DNA of 64,000 nt from Bacillus paralicheniformis (lineage in GTDB: Bacteria > Bacillota > Bacilli > Bacillales > Bacillaceae), in assembly GCF_001042485.2 (NCBI RefSeq), contig NZ_LBMN02000004.1:62001-126000 (forward strand). Reading direction: 5' to 3'. Numbering within the stretch: position 1 is the stretch's first letter; the number at the start of each line of letters is the position of its first letter. The position numbers and the translations under genes are program-made. The notes under the pieces were generated by a model that worked only from the letters and a program-made list of their open reading frames with translations, ran no database searches and was not told the origin of the DNA. This document shows positions 48,688-58,399 of this stretch, piece by piece.

Positions 48688-49691
48688 AGCTTTTTTTCAA
48701 AGAACACTATTTGTTGATTGCCGTGCAAGTGCTGCAGTTTATCACGATGCTGTCGGTGTACTGGCTTGATGGGTATCAGCACATCAGGCCGGCTTTTTAT
48801 GCCGTTTTTCTCGGCTTTTTCTTTCTTGTCTGCTATCTTTTCTACCATTACTATACGCGCCGGAAGTTCTACAAACGGATGACGAGCGGGCTGGAATCAT
48901 TGGATGACACCTTCAGGCAATCGAATCAGCCCCAATCCCCTCTTTCAGAAGCGCTTGAACAGCTGCTGAAAAGCCAGTACAGGCAATACCGTCAAGAATT
49001 AAAGAAGCTGGAGCTTGGACAAAAAGAGCATTTGACCTTCATGGATCAATGGGTGCACCAAATGAAGACGCCGCTGTCGGTCATCGAACTGACGGCTCAA
49101 AATTTGGATGAACCGGAATCATCAAGCATCCGCGAGGAGACCGAACGGATGAAAACGGGCCTCAATACGATTCTCTATATGGCCAGATTGCGGACGATCG
49201 AGCAGGATTTCCGGATAAAACCGGTCGCATTGGCGGATATCGTTCACGAGGTCAATCGTGAAAACAAGCGCTTCTATATTCGCAGTCAAGTTTATCCTAA
49301 GTTCAAGGAAGTCAAAAAAGGCATCACAGTCGAAACAGATGAAAAGTGGCTGTTTTTCATCATTTCCCAATTTGTCAACAATGCGGTCAAATACTCAGCG
49401 GGAAAAAGCAATACGGTTATTATTTCTATTGGTGAAAACGATTCGGAGGCGGTATTGGAAGTGACAGATTTCGGCGCCGGCATCCCGGATACAGATCAAA
49501 AGCGGGTATTCGACCCGTTTTTCACAGGAGAAAACGGACGCCGTTTCAGAGAATCAACCGGAATGGGTCTCTATTTGGCAAAAGCGGCGGCTGACCAGCT
49601 TGGACACCGAATCGAACTTGACTCACAAGAAGGGCAAGGCACGACAATCCGGCTGATTTTCACGGCTACACAAAACCTTACATCGATGTAA
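48684..49691 (+). CDS. yxdK: Intramembrane-sensing histidine kinase YxdK
   Basis: A 335-residue BceS-type kinase. Two membrane helices (about 9-27 and 37-57) with almost no extracellular loop indicate that it senses through the partner transporter. The phospho-accepting His125 is in DQWVHQMKTPLSVIE, and the HATPase N, G1 and G2 boxes (FVNNAVKYS, DFGAGI, STGMGLYLAK) are intact. It partners with YxdJ and the YxdLM transporter. Confidence 0.92.
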   Translation: MKLFFKEHYLLIAVQVLQFITMLSVYWLDGYQHIRPAFYAVFLGFFFLVCYLFYHYYTRRKFYKRMTSGLESLDDTFRQSNQPQSPLSEALEQLLKSQYRQYRQELKKLELGQKEHLTFMDQWVHQMKTPLSVIELTAQNLDEPESSSIREETERMKTGLNTILYMARLRTIEQDFRIKPVALADIVHEVNRENKRFYIRSQVYPKFKEVKKGITVETDEKWLFFIISQFVNNAVKYSAGKSNTVIISIGENDSEAVLEVTDFGAGIPDTDQKRVFDPFFTGENGRRFRESTGMGLYLAKAAADQLGHRIELDSQEGQGTTIRLIFTATQNLTSM

Positions 49692-49782
49692 TGAAAGTGA
49701 AAGAAGAATCGATAGTTCATCAACAAGAAATTTAGGTAAACTGATCACAGATCAAAAGTTAAAGGTGAAAGGGGATCTTGTG

Positions 49783-50547
49783 ATGCTTCAGGTCAAACAA
49801 GCCAGTAAGATTTACGAAGGAAAAATTGCGTATCGCGCGTTAACGGATATTAACCTAACGATTGATAAAGGTGAATTCGTCGGCATCATGGGGCCGTCCG
49901 GAAGCGGAAAAACGACCCTATTAAATATGATTGCAACGATCGATGAACCGACGACGGGCGAAATATTGATCAGCGGCCAAAACCCGCATGTTCTCAAAAA
50001 AGAAAAATTGGCTAAATTTCGCCGCAGAGAGCTGGGATTTGTGTTTCAGGACTTTAATCTTCTGCCGACATTAACCGTTGAAGAAAATATCGTACTTCCT
50101 TTGACGCTTGACGGTGAAAAGGTCAGGGAAATGAAGCGGAGGGCAAACGATTTAGCTGAAAAGCTTGGAATTACCCACATTATGAAAAAGCGCACATATG
50201 AGATTTCGGGCGGTCAGGCCCAGCGCGCCGCTGTAGCGAGAGCGATGATTCATTCGCCGAAGCTTCTGCTTGCCGATGAGCCGACAGGCAACCTTGATTC
50301 AAAGTCATCCAAAGATGTGATGGAAATGCTTGAATCGATCAACCGCAACGAAAAAGCGACCATGATGCTTGTCACGCATGACCCTCAGGCGGCAAGCTAT
50401 TGCAACCGGGTCGTCTTTATTAAGGATGGAAAGCTGTATTCGGAGATCAACCGCGGCGATAACCGCCAAGCGTTTTTCCAAAAGATTCTCGATACACTGT
50501 CCTTGTTGGGAGGGGATGCAAATGACCTTTCGTCAGTTCGCGTTTAA
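49783..50547 (+). CDS. yxdL: Bce-type ABC transporter ATPase YxdL
   Basis: A 254-residue MacB/BceA-type ATPase with Walker A GPSGSGKTT near residue 36, signature ISGGQAQRAA near 140 and Walker B LLLADEPTGNLD near 162. I choose the ATG eight bases after AAAGGGG over a GTG six codons upstream. It overlaps yxdM by 26 bases. With YxdM it forms a detoxification and sensing module for antimicrobial peptides. Confidence 0.92.
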   Translation: MLQVKQASKIYEGKIAYRALTDINLTIDKGEFVGIMGPSGSGKTTLLNMIATIDEPTTGEILISGQNPHVLKKEKLAKFRRRELGFVFQDFNLLPTLTVEENIVLPLTLDGEKVREMKRRANDLAEKLGITHIMKKRTYEISGGQAQRAAVARAMIHSPKLLLADEPTGNLDSKSSKDVMEMLESINRNEKATMMLVTHDPQAASYCNRVVFIKDGKLYSEINRGDNRQAFFQKILDTLSLLGGDANDLSSVRV

Positions 50548-52408
50548 CAACGTCATTCGCAACAAAAGGCTGTATGCCGCTTATTTTCTCAGCAGCATGT
50601 TTACAGTGATGGTTTTTTTCGCATTCGCGATCTTTGCTTTCCACCCGGTGATGACAAGTGATTCTTTGACCTCCGGCATCGGGCAGCATGTTTCCATTGG
50701 CCTGTTAGTCTCCAGCGGCATTATCTTTGTCTTTTCTTTCTTCTTTGTTCTGTACTCAATGAGTTCGTTTCTTCAATCGAGAAAAAAGGAATTCGGCGTT
50801 TTAATGATCCAAGGGATGTCTATGCGCCAAATTCGCATGATGGTATTTCTTGAAAATATGCTGATTGGGCTTTTTGCGACAATCGGCGGGATTGTGCTCG
50901 GACTTGTCTTCGCCAAATTGATACTGCTCACAGCGGAAAATGTGCTGATTATTGATAACAAGCTCGATTTTTATTTTCCGTTGATGGCGATCATTGTGAC
51001 GTTTATTTCTTTTAACGGCCTGTTCTTATTTATTTCTTTTCTTGTGTCATTTGTGCTCAGGAGCGAGAAGCTGATTGTTCTGCTAAAAGGAAACAAAATC
51101 TCCAAAGGGGAGCCGAAAGCATCTGCCTTGCTTACAGTGGTTGCAGCTGTTCTGCTTACCGGAGGCTATTACACCGCTTTGATTGTCAAGAAAATAGGCG
51201 TTCTTGTGGCGATGGTTCCGGTGACGATTGTTGTCATTATCGGCACATATCTGCTGTTTACGCAGCTGAGTGTTTATGTGATCCGCAGGCTCAAAAAACG
51301 GGAAAGCCTGTTTTGGCGGAAAACGAATATGATTTTGTTTTCTGATCTGTCTTACCGGATGAAAGACAATGCGCGGACGTTTTTTATGGTGGCCATTATC
51401 TCTACTGTCGCGTTCAGTGCGATTGGGACGCTGTATGGTTTCCAAACTCTGCTGACAAACGGAATTAAAGATATGAACCCGCATACGTTCTCGTATAAAC
51501 CGCCGAAAACAAACAAAGACACCGAACAAGACGTGGCTTTCATCAACGACACGCTAAAAGAACGAAATATCAAAACAGACAAAGCATCAGCTGTCCTTCA
51601 ATATTTCGATGTCGATGGCCATGACATGCTGATTGTGAAAGAATCTGACTATAACAAGTTTGCCGATCTGGTCGGGGCCGACCACGTCAAGCTTGAAGAA
51701 GGGAAAGCCGCAGCTGCCGAGTATGATGTCAAGGTTGGCCTAGAGGGAGAAGACGACCAGCCGCTCCCTTCATCAATCCCTCTTGCAACTGGACAAAAGC
51801 TGCAGGCTGACAAAACGGTCCGTTCAAAAGCGTTATCTGAAAACAGTTATTATATTGTGACAGACAAAGATTTCGCACAGTTGAAAAAACCGAAAAGCGA
51901 AAACCGGTTTTATGCCTGGCAGGCAAAAGAATCTGACGGCATGGCTTTAGTGAAAGCCGGGGAGGTTCTGCAAAAGAAACTGGATCGGATTTATTTCGCG
52001 GCTGTAGATTATGAGGTATATGATATAAGCAAAGGGTATGGCCCGGTATTATTTGTTGGACTGTTTATCGGAATCGTCTTCTTCGTTTCAGCAGGAAGTT
52101 TTCTCTACTTCCGCTTGTACACTGATTTGGACGATGATAAGCAGAAATTCAAATCGATTGCCAAAATGGGCTTAACAGACCGGGAACTGCATAAAGTGCT
52201 GAACAGGCAGATCGGCATTCTGTTCTTCGCGCCTATCGCTGTTGCCCTTGTCCATGGAGCTGTGGCGCTGACCGCTTTATCGCATGCCTTTCAGTACAAC
52301 CTCTTCAAGGAATCTGCAATGGTGCTCGGCGTGTTCTTCGCCATCCAGGTTATATATTACTTCATTGTCCGCTTCTACTATACAAAACAGATAAAAGCGG
52401 CGATTTAA
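50522..52408 (+). CDS. yxdM: Bce-type ABC transporter permease YxdM
   Basis: A 628-residue permease with the BceB architecture: ten predicted helices and a large extracellular domain of about 200 residues between helices 7 and 8 (about residues 310-520). The true start is the ATG reading MTFRQFAFNN after GGGAGGGG; the open frame runs upstream through yxdL in another frame. The extracellular domain is where such transporters recognise peptides. It is the last gene of yxdJKLM. Confidence 0.92.
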   Translation: MTFRQFAFNNVIRNKRLYAAYFLSSMFTVMVFFAFAIFAFHPVMTSDSLTSGIGQHVSIGLLVSSGIIFVFSFFFVLYSMSSFLQSRKKEFGVLMIQGMSMRQIRMMVFLENMLIGLFATIGGIVLGLVFAKLILLTAENVLIIDNKLDFYFPLMAIIVTFISFNGLFLFISFLVSFVLRSEKLIVLLKGNKISKGEPKASALLTVVAAVLLTGGYYTALIVKKIGVLVAMVPVTIVVIIGTYLLFTQLSVYVIRRLKKRESLFWRKTNMILFSDLSYRMKDNARTFFMVAIISTVAFSAIGTLYGFQTLLTNGIKDMNPHTFSYKPPKTNKDTEQDVAFINDTLKERNIKTDKASAVLQYFDVDGHDMLIVKESDYNKFADLVGADHVKLEEGKAAAAEYDVKVGLEGEDDQPLPSSIPLATGQKLQADKTVRSKALSENSYYIVTDKDFAQLKKPKSENRFYAWQAKESDGMALVKAGEVLQKKLDRIYFAAVDYEVYDISKGYGPVLFVGLFIGIVFFVSAGSFLYFRLYTDLDDDKQKFKSIAKMGLTDRELHKVLNRQIGILFFAPIAVALVHGAVALTALSHAFQYNLFKESAMVLGVFFAIQVIYYFIVRFYYTKQIKAAI

Positions 52409-52432
52409 AAAAGATTAGACTGCGTCTAACCG

Positions 52433-52473
52433 AAGCTTGTAGAGAAACCTGTGTTTTTCTACAAGCTTTTTTT
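52433..52473 (+). terminator. yxd operon terminator
   Basis: AAGCTTGTAGA and TCTACAAGCTT form a perfect 11-bp stem followed by a T-run. Confidence 0.85.
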
Positions 52474-52587
52474 ATACTTGCAGCCGGAAAATTTGGGATA
52501 AACATACCTATGTATTTTGCCTCTTTCTTCATTTGGTTGATTATGTTAATTTGATATTATTTCAAATTTGAAAGAGGAGTGATCGAT

Positions 52588-53676
52588 TTGCAGGTAAAAG
52601 AAATATTTGTTATTCGCTTTATTTCCTGCTTAAGCGTTGTTTTGCTTCATGCGATATCGATGGTGCTCATGGTGCGGGCGGACATGCTTGGAGATACGGT
52701 TTTCCGGGTTGTTGAATCTTTCAGGACGCTTCTGATGTTCAGTACGCCTGCGTTTATTTTTATTTCCGAATTTTTGCTCGCGCATGCTTACCCTGGCGGC
52801 GTTCCGGAAGGGTTTTTAAAAAAGCGGTTTAAAACGATTTTCATCCCTTTTCTATTTATCGCTGTTTTGGATGCTTTTATGACCGCTGGTCTGATGATGC
52901 AGCAATTTCATGCATCGGTCATTTTAAAAAAACTGTTGGCGAATATTTTCCTGGGGAATTTCATCGGTTATTTCATCCTCGTCATTTTTCAATTTTACTT
53001 GTTGCACATGTGCTTCCATTCATTTTTGCAAAAGGCGTCGCCTAAATGGGTGCTTTCGATTTCTTTTGCGGTCACAGCGGCTTATTTGAGCTATTTCACG
53101 TTCATTCAACCTCCGGTTGTACAGGAAGAGGCGCCGTTTCCTTTTTCATGGGTGCCGTTTCCCGGCTGGCTCTTTTATTTTTGTTTGGCCTATTATTGCG
53201 GCAAAAATTACGAGCGCTTTTTGGCATTGCTGGAACGATACAGGCATGCGGTATATGCAGCGGCTGCTGTGACCGGATGTTTCATTGTAGCGGTTTCCTA
53301 CTTCGGACAAGACATCGCAGTGACGTCAAAGCGTCCGGATATCCTGCTTTATTCAACAAGCATCATTTTCTTATGCTTTCACCTGTTTTCAAAACTGAAG
53401 TCGGTGCCGAAGCTGATCATGATGATCAGCAACTATTCTTTTTCTATTTATTTATTGCACGCTTTTATCCTGATTTTCGGGTTGGTCATTTTAACGAGCT
53501 TTGAAAGCATCGGTACGGTTTCGGCTGTTTTGCTCTTGTTTTCGATCTCTACAGGCGTTGCGGTTTTCATATCTTGGGCCGTCAATAAATTGAAGTATGG
53601 CTATATGTTTGTCGGAAAAATTTACGTGCCGAAAAAGAGGAGAATCGAGCAAAAAGTGAGCCATCATGCCGGTTAA
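52588..53676 (+). CDS. Membrane-bound acyltransferase (acyltransferase 3 family)
   Basis: A protein of about 362 residues with ten hydrophobic helices. The early helix FISCLSVVLLHAIS carries the conserved histidine after the first helix, and the late motif YSFSIYLLHAFIL is typical. These enzymes O-acylate polysaccharides, peptidoglycan or teichoic acids at the membrane. A TTG start eight bases after AGAGGAG is preferred over a GTG that abuts that site. It resembles YfiQ/YkrP-type proteins of B. subtilis, whose substrates are poorly known. Confidence 0.8.
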   Translation: MQVKEIFVIRFISCLSVVLLHAISMVLMVRADMLGDTVFRVVESFRTLLMFSTPAFIFISEFLLAHAYPGGVPEGFLKKRFKTIFIPFLFIAVLDAFMTAGLMMQQFHASVILKKLLANIFLGNFIGYFILVIFQFYLLHMCFHSFLQKASPKWVLSISFAVTAAYLSYFTFIQPPVVQEEAPFPFSWVPFPGWLFYFCLAYYCGKNYERFLALLERYRHAVYAAAAVTGCFIVAVSYFGQDIAVTSKRPDILLYSTSIIFLCFHLFSKLKSVPKLIMMISNYSFSIYLLHAFILIFGLVILTSFESIGTVSAVLLLFSISTGVAVFISWAVNKLKYGYMFVGKIYVPKKRRIEQKVSHHAG

Positions 53677-53691
53677 CGACTTAGATTGATA

Positions 53692-53744
53692 GAGCGAAAA
53701 GCCAGAACGGCAGGTTGCACCGCCGGAGCTTTTCGCTTTTTTAT
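53692..53744 (+). terminator. Acyltransferase terminator
   Basis: AGCGAAAAGC and GCTTTTCGCT form the outer stem of a long hairpin, followed by TTTTTT. Confidence 0.75.
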
Positions 53745-53820
53745 ATTCTCGCAAAAATGTTCCGGTTTTGACACATCTTCTTTTAAATGGAAGGTGGCTT
53801 ATTGCCTATAATCATATTAT

Positions 53821-53839
53821 GATAACGATTATCATTTTC
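53821..53839 (+). promoter_or_regulatory. Fur box of feoAB
   Basis: GATAACGATTATCATTTTC matches the Fur consensus at 17 of 19 positions and lies 20 bases upstream of the feoA start, so iron repression is expected. Confidence 0.85.
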
Positions 53840-53859
53840 ATAATGTGGAGGCCTCAACA

Positions 53860-54087
53860 ATGGTTTTAGCTGAATTAAAACAAAAAGAGAGAGCAAGAAT
53901 CATAGATTTTTCAGAAGTGAATGAACTTGTTCAGCGCAGGCTCATACAGCTCGGGATGAAAGAAGAAGCTGAAATTTGCGTGCAGCGGAAATTGCCGTTT
54001 GGCGGACCGTTCATGTTTGAGTCAGGCGGACAGTGCCTCGGCATACGGCTTGAAGAAGCAAAAAAGATCAGGATTGAAAAGCTATGA
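53860..54087 (+). CDS. feoA: Ferrous iron transport protein A
   Basis: A 75-residue SH3-like FeoA protein (VNELVQRRLIQLGMKEEAEI and FMFESGGQCLGIRLEEA). It is a small cytoplasmic partner of FeoB. I choose the ATG eight bases after GTGGAGG; a GTG five codons upstream overlaps that site. It overlaps feoB by four bases. Confidence 0.92.
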   Translation: MVLAELKQKERARIIDFSEVNELVQRRLIQLGMKEEAEICVQRKLPFGGPFMFESGGQCLGIRLEEAKKIRIEKL

Positions 54088-56096
54088 ACAGCCGGCAGAT
54101 TGCCCTTTTCGGAAATCCGAATACGGGGAAAACGTCATTGTTTAACGCGCTGACAGGCTCCTATGAGTATGTCGGCAACTGGAGTGGGGTGACCGTTGAG
54201 AAAAAGGTGGGACTGCTCCGCCATAAACAAGGAATGATGGTCGATCTCCCCGGCGTTTATACATTGAGCCCGCTGTCCCGCGATGAAGGGGTCGTCACTG
54301 ACTTCCTGCTCAACGAATCATTTTCAGACATATTGAATATTGTCGATGCATCCCAATTAAAGCGGAATTTGCACTTAACTGTGCAGCTCCTCGAATTTGG
54401 TCATCCGCTCACAATCGGTTTAAATATGATCGATGTCGCAGGACAGCGAGGCGTCTTCATTGATCATCAAAAGTTGTCTGCAGCGCTAGATGTTCCGGTG
54501 ATTCCTGTGATTGCCCGCAGCGGCAAAGGGTGTGATGAACTGAGCCGGCATTTGCTTCTTGAAAAAGAAAAGAGAACAAAGCCGCTCGTCATCAATTACG
54601 GAAGCACAGTAGAAGAAGCGATTGGCCGGATCGAGTCGATCATACCGGAACGTCCCGGCGTTTTAAAACGGTGGATGGCTCTTCAATATTTGGAAGGCAA
54701 CTCGAAAATGAAAGAGCAGCTGGAAGACGCGGCCGACAGCGAACGGTTAAAGGAAATTTACGAGGAGACAGAAAAACGCCTTCTTCAGGAACAATCCGCA
54801 AAATCGCTGCATCAGCATATTTACAATGAGAGAGAACGATGGATTGACCGCATCATGTCATCCTCTGTTGAATATCAGTCAGACCGAAAACAGACGCTGA
54901 CTGAACGCGTGGATCAGATCGTTACGCATCCGGTGCTTGGCATTCCGATTTTTTTGTTGTTCATGTATCTCATGTTCATGCTGACGTTTGACTGGCTTGG
55001 TGTTCCATTGTCTGATACACTGGACGGTTTCATCGGCGGACCGCTGACGGAATGGACGGCTTCGGCACTGTCGGCAATGGGAGCCAGCCCGTTTATCGAG
55101 GCGCTCATTCTCGATGGGATCATTGCCGGTGTCGGCGGTGTCCTCGTTTTCGTCCCGCAGATTTTTATTCTGTTTTTCTTCATTTCGGTGCTCGAAGATT
55201 CCGGGTATATGGCGCGTGTGGCCATGGTGATGGACCGTCTGATGGAGGCGATCGGTTTAAACGGTAAAGCCTTTATACCGCTGATCATCGGCTTCGGCTG
55301 CAATGTTCCGGGCGTCATGGCTGCACGAACTGTAGAGCAGCCTAAGGAAAGACTTTTGACGATTATGCTGACGCCATTTATGTCCTGTTCGGCAAGACTT
55401 CCGGTTTATGCTTTGTTTGCAGGGGCTTTTTTTGCGGCTCATCAGGCTTTCGTCGTCCTGACCTTGTATGTGCTGGGCATTGCTGCGGCGCTGGTGCTGG
55501 CGAAGTTTTTATCCTCATCCAAGCTCAAAGAAGAAAAGTCGTTTTTCGTGATTGAACTGCCGCCTTATCGTTTGCCTCAAGCGCGTACATTGTGGCGGGC
55601 AACATGGGAAAAGGGCAAAGGTTTCGTCCGCAAAGCCGGGACTTACATTTTTGGCGGTTCTGTCCTCATTTGGCTTTTATCGTATACAGGGCCCGGTGGA
55701 ACGGGCGTTGAGATGGATGACAGCTTTTTAGCAATGATTGGCGGAGTGCTCGCACCGTTGTTGATGCCGCTGGGGTTCGGCACATGGCAGGCAGCGGCAT
55801 CACTATTAACCGGTTTTCTGGCGAAGGAAGTTGTCGTTGCTTCGATGAGCATCATCTATTTCGTACCTGAAGCCCAGCTGCAAGGCATGATGGCTGAGCA
55901 ATTTACACCGCTGGCCGCTTACGGATTTATGGCTTTCGTTCTTTTATACGTACCATGCCTCGCGACAGTCGCGGTGATTAAAAAAGAAACAAACTCGAAA
56001 AAGTGGATGTTCCTGTCCATTGTTTACGGACTGGCCATTGCGTATGCGATCGCGTTCTTGATTTATCAGGGCGGACGATTGCTGGGGTTATCATAG
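54084..56096 (+). CDS. feoB: Ferrous iron transporter B
   Basis: A 670-residue Fe(II) transporter. The N-terminal GTPase has G1 GNPNTGKTS at residues 10-18, G3 DLPGVY near 52 and G4 NMID near 115. A helical insert follows, then membrane domains with two Gate motifs containing the conserved cysteines of GFGCNVPGVMAARTVE and MSCSARLPVY. It is the central gene of a Fur-controlled feo operon. Confidence 0.95.
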   Translation: MNSRQIALFGNPNTGKTSLFNALTGSYEYVGNWSGVTVEKKVGLLRHKQGMMVDLPGVYTLSPLSRDEGVVTDFLLNESFSDILNIVDASQLKRNLHLTVQLLEFGHPLTIGLNMIDVAGQRGVFIDHQKLSAALDVPVIPVIARSGKGCDELSRHLLLEKEKRTKPLVINYGSTVEEAIGRIESIIPERPGVLKRWMALQYLEGNSKMKEQLEDAADSERLKEIYEETEKRLLQEQSAKSLHQHIYNERERWIDRIMSSSVEYQSDRKQTLTERVDQIVTHPVLGIPIFLLFMYLMFMLTFDWLGVPLSDTLDGFIGGPLTEWTASALSAMGASPFIEALILDGIIAGVGGVLVFVPQIFILFFFISVLEDSGYMARVAMVMDRLMEAIGLNGKAFIPLIIGFGCNVPGVMAARTVEQPKERLLTIMLTPFMSCSARLPVYALFAGAFFAAHQAFVVLTLYVLGIAAALVLAKFLSSSKLKEEKSFFVIELPPYRLPQARTLWRATWEKGKGFVRKAGTYIFGGSVLIWLLSYTGPGGTGVEMDDSFLAMIGGVLAPLLMPLGFGTWQAAASLLTGFLAKEVVVASMSIIYFVPEAQLQGMMAEQFTPLAAYGFMAFVLLYVPCLATVAVIKKETNSKKWMFLSIVYGLAIAYAIAFLIYQGGRLLGLS

Positions 56097-56111
56097 GAAG
56101 GATGTGAGGGC

Positions 56112-56264
56112 ATGTTGTTTAATATCACGATCGGAGCGCTCATCTTCGGTTATGCGGCATGGACGCTTATTAAATTTGTCAGACGAAGCCGGAAAGGAAA
56201 ATGCGCCGCCTGTGAATTAAATCGTACGTGTCAATCGGCTTGTGATGATGTGAAAAACAGCTGA
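56112..56264 (+). CDS. FeoB-associated Cys-rich membrane protein
   Basis: A 50-residue protein with one N-terminal membrane helix (NITIGALIFGYAAWTLIKFV), then a basic stretch and four cysteines in the pattern CAAC...CQSAC. It lies 15 bases after feoB and is followed by a terminator. This fits the FeoB-associated Cys-rich family found after many Firmicutes feoB genes, which may act as an FeoC equivalent. Confidence 0.8.
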   Translation: MLFNITIGALIFGYAAWTLIKFVRRSRKGKCAACELNRTCQSACDDVKNS

Positions 56265-56284
56265 GGTGCTCAGCTGTTTTTTTG
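56254..56284 (+). terminator. feo operon terminator
   Basis: AACAGCTGA and TCAGCTGTT form a 9-bp stem with a five-base loop and a T-run; the left arm overlaps the last codons of the Cys-rich protein gene. Confidence 0.85.
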
Positions 56285-56288
56285 TTTT

Positions 56289-56657
56289 TTAGACTTGCAT
56301 TTCACTCATCAAAGCGAGGGTATTTCCTTCGGTATCTTTAAAGAAGGCCATCCAGGTTTCCGTTTGCTCGATTTTCGCCGCCACATGCGGCTCTATTGGA
56401 AAAGAAACGCCTTTTGTAGCGATTTCATTATATACTGCCGGCAAATCTTCAACTTGAAAATAGATGACGGAGCTTGCATGAGCAAATTCATCTTTTTCCG
56501 GGAGACTGAGAAGAAGCCGCAGCCCGCCGCACTCAAAGAAAGCCATACGATCTGTCTGAAATAAAAGGGACAAGCCTAATACATCCTGATAAAATGCCGC
56601 AGCCCGTTCCAGGTCTTGAACCGGTACCCCAATTTGTCCCACCTTTTTAATTCCCAT
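56289..56657 (-). CDS. VOC-family (glyoxalase/bleomycin-resistance-like) protein
   Basis: A 122-residue vicinal-oxygen-chelate fold protein (VGQIGVPVQDLERAAAFYQDVLG at the start, FKDTEGNTLALMSE at the end). The longer frame adds 14 lysine-rich residues; the ATG seven bases after AGGGAGG is preferred. The substrate is unknown; such proteins include metal-dependent dioxygenases, lyases and antibiotic-binding proteins. Confidence 0.82.
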   Translation of the reverse strand: MGIKKVGQIGVPVQDLERAAAFYQDVLGLSLLFQTDRMAFFECGGLRLLLSLPEKDEFAHASSVIYFQVEDLPAVYNEIATKGVSFPIEPHVAAKIEQTETWMAFFKDTEGNTLALMSEMQV

Positions 56658-56846
56658 CATGATCCCTCCCTTTTTTGTCATTATTTTCATTTTACGCAAT
56701 TGATTCCAAAATATCTATTTTTCGCTGTGTTTTTTGTTTCACGTGAAACAGCGGGGGGCATGCGTGTTAAATCATTGTTTTCATGGATGTTTATTAACAT
56801 GGTTTCTGTTGGTTTAAATGGAAATAGTAGAGAGGAGGCGAACGTA

Positions 56847-57248
56847 ATGAGTGAAAATCAAAAGGCTGACCAGGAAAGAAAAGTTGGATATGAAGGGTTT
56901 GTGCTTCTTCTTTCACTCATCTTTATTTCCATCTTTATCACGACCTCATACGAGATACCGAGCAATCTGTTACTGATCATTCTTTTTTTCATTGGCAGCG
57001 GCTATTATTCTATTAGGCTTGTGAGCAAAGGTCTGTTGAGAAAAAAGAGGGGACTTGGCTTTAAAGCCGGGTTGTTTGCCTTTGTCGTTTGGATGGCATT
57101 ATCTTTTCTGTTTCATGACATTTCTTATCCATTTACTTTGGAAGGGTTATCATTTCAAATATTGATGTTTTTTCTTTTCTACATTCCTTTCTTTTTTATC
57201 TTTCAATTTGCTTTTAAGATTTCAAACATTCAAGAAAGAAAACAATAA
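56847..57248 (+). CDS. Small membrane protein of unknown function
   Basis: A 133-residue protein with four hydrophobic helices (about residues 17-33, 38-57, 68-88 and 103-125), the last rich in Phe. The ATG follows GAGAGGAGG, a strong ribosome-binding site; the longer frame upstream is antisense to the VOC gene. I do not recognise the family. Confidence 0.72.
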   Translation: MSENQKADQERKVGYEGFVLLLSLIFISIFITTSYEIPSNLLLIILFFIGSGYYSIRLVSKGLLRKKRGLGFKAGLFAFVVWMALSFLFHDISYPFTLEGLSFQILMFFLFYIPFFFIFQFAFKISNIQERKQ

Positions 57249-57275
57249 AAAAAGCTGGAAATTCCAGCTTTTTTA
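57248..57275. terminator. Convergent terminator
   Basis: AAAGCTGGA and TCCAGCTTT form a 9-bp stem with a three-base loop, an A-run on the left and a T-run on the right. It serves the small membrane protein gene and yxeB. Confidence 0.82.
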
Positions 57276-58226
57276 CTTATTCTCTTTCTCACGCTTCACC
57301 AGCATTTCCGTAATCAAATCAACCTGTTTGCTGACAGAGATCGGATCGTACGGGTAGAACGTGTCAAAGTCGTTGATAAAGACACGATTGTTTTTGACGG
57401 CGTCAAGGTTTTTCCAAATGGAAGACTGCTTGAGTTTGTCCAGCGTCTTGCTGTCGCCGTTCGGGTTATAGTCTGTTACAAACATGTAGTCGGCAGCATA
57501 TTCAGGTACGACTTCCAAGGATAGTTCTTTGATGTCGCCTTTTTTGAAGATGTCCTTTTGAATCTTTTCAGGCGCTTTTAAGCCGAGCGCGTTGTACACG
57601 GCTTGGCCTCCGCGGCCGCCGTTGTCATTGAACACCCAGAATTGTCCTTTTTCTGTGTTTTCATAAATACCGAAAGTAGCCTTTTTATCGACGACTTGAG
57701 CGATTTTTTTCCTTGCCGATTTCTGTTCGAAATCGGCAAGGAATTGTTCAGCTTCTTCTTTAGCTCCTGCAATGTCGCCAAACATCTTAACGGTTTCCTG
57801 AACATTTTTCGCCGTATTATAAGGAATCACAACGGTCGGTGCGATTTTGGACAGTTTGTCGTAATTTTCATCGTTCATGACAACAATTAAATCAGGCTTC
57901 AGTTTCATGACTTTTTCCACATTAATTGGGTCGCCTAAATCTGTCACATCTTTCATACGGTCCTTTAAAAACGGATTGGAGAAAGACCACGAGCCGGAGC
58001 CGACGACATTGGCGCCGACCGTGAACAGTTCACCGGCATAAAAGTCTGTCACGATGCGCTTTGGATGTGTTGGAATGTCTACTTTTCCACGCGTTGATTG
58101 ATATGTTCTTGTCGTTTCTTCAGCCGCTTTTTCTTTGTTGCCGTTTGACGCATTGCCGCTTCCGCAGGCGCTGACCACGATACACAACAGCATAACTAAA
58201 CCGATTATCAATAAGTTCTTTTTCAC
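57273..58226 (-). CDS. yxeB: Hydroxamate-siderophore-binding lipoprotein YxeB
   Basis: A 317-residue class III binding lipoprotein. The lipobox VVSAC puts the lipidated Cys at residue 21; the mature part contains HPKRIVTDFYAGELFTVGANVVG in pattern and KPDLIVVMNDEN. It is very close to B. subtilis YxeB, which binds ferrioxamine and works with FhuBGC. A Fur box lies 43 bases upstream. It stands alone, so it must share permeases encoded elsewhere, possibly the fhuBG-like pair at 5.7-7.7 kb. Confidence 0.92.
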   Translation of the reverse strand: MKKNLLIIGLVMLLCIVVSACGSGNASNGNKEKAAEETTRTYQSTRGKVDIPTHPKRIVTDFYAGELFTVGANVVGSGSWSFSNPFLKDRMKDVTDLGDPINVEKVMKLKPDLIVVMNDENYDKLSKIAPTVVIPYNTAKNVQETVKMFGDIAGAKEEAEQFLADFEQKSARKKIAQVVDKKATFGIYENTEKGQFWVFNDNGGRGGQAVYNALGLKAPEKIQKDIFKKGDIKELSLEVVPEYAADYMFVTDYNPNGDSKTLDKLKQSSIWKNLDAVKNNRVFINDFDTFYPYDPISVSKQVDLITEMLVKREKENK

Positions 58227-58268
58227 TTGACCCTCCTGTTGATATAAAGCATATGAAATTATCTAAGT

Positions 58269-58287
58269 GATAATGATTCGCATTATC
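58269..58287 (-). promoter_or_regulatory. Fur box of yxeB
   Basis: GATAATGATTCGCATTATC matches the Fur consensus at 17 of 19 positions, with both outer arms perfect. Confidence 0.85.
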
Positions 58288-58399
58288 AATGTAAATATAG
58301 CAAATGAATCCCTCTTTCGTCTATCACTTTTTTTGCTAAGTATGATTAGTGCTGTTTTGGTTAATTTGTTACTATAAACAGAAAAAGGATTGATGAAGT

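Noticed and set aside
50369-50521. A 51-codon extension of YxdM
   Set aside because: It is the out-of-frame reading of the yxdL end; the ribosome-binding site and family length support the ATG at 50522.
56616-56846. A 77-codon N-terminal extension of the small membrane protein
   Set aside because: It runs antisense through the start of the VOC gene, and a strong GAGGAGG site sits just before the ATG at 56847.
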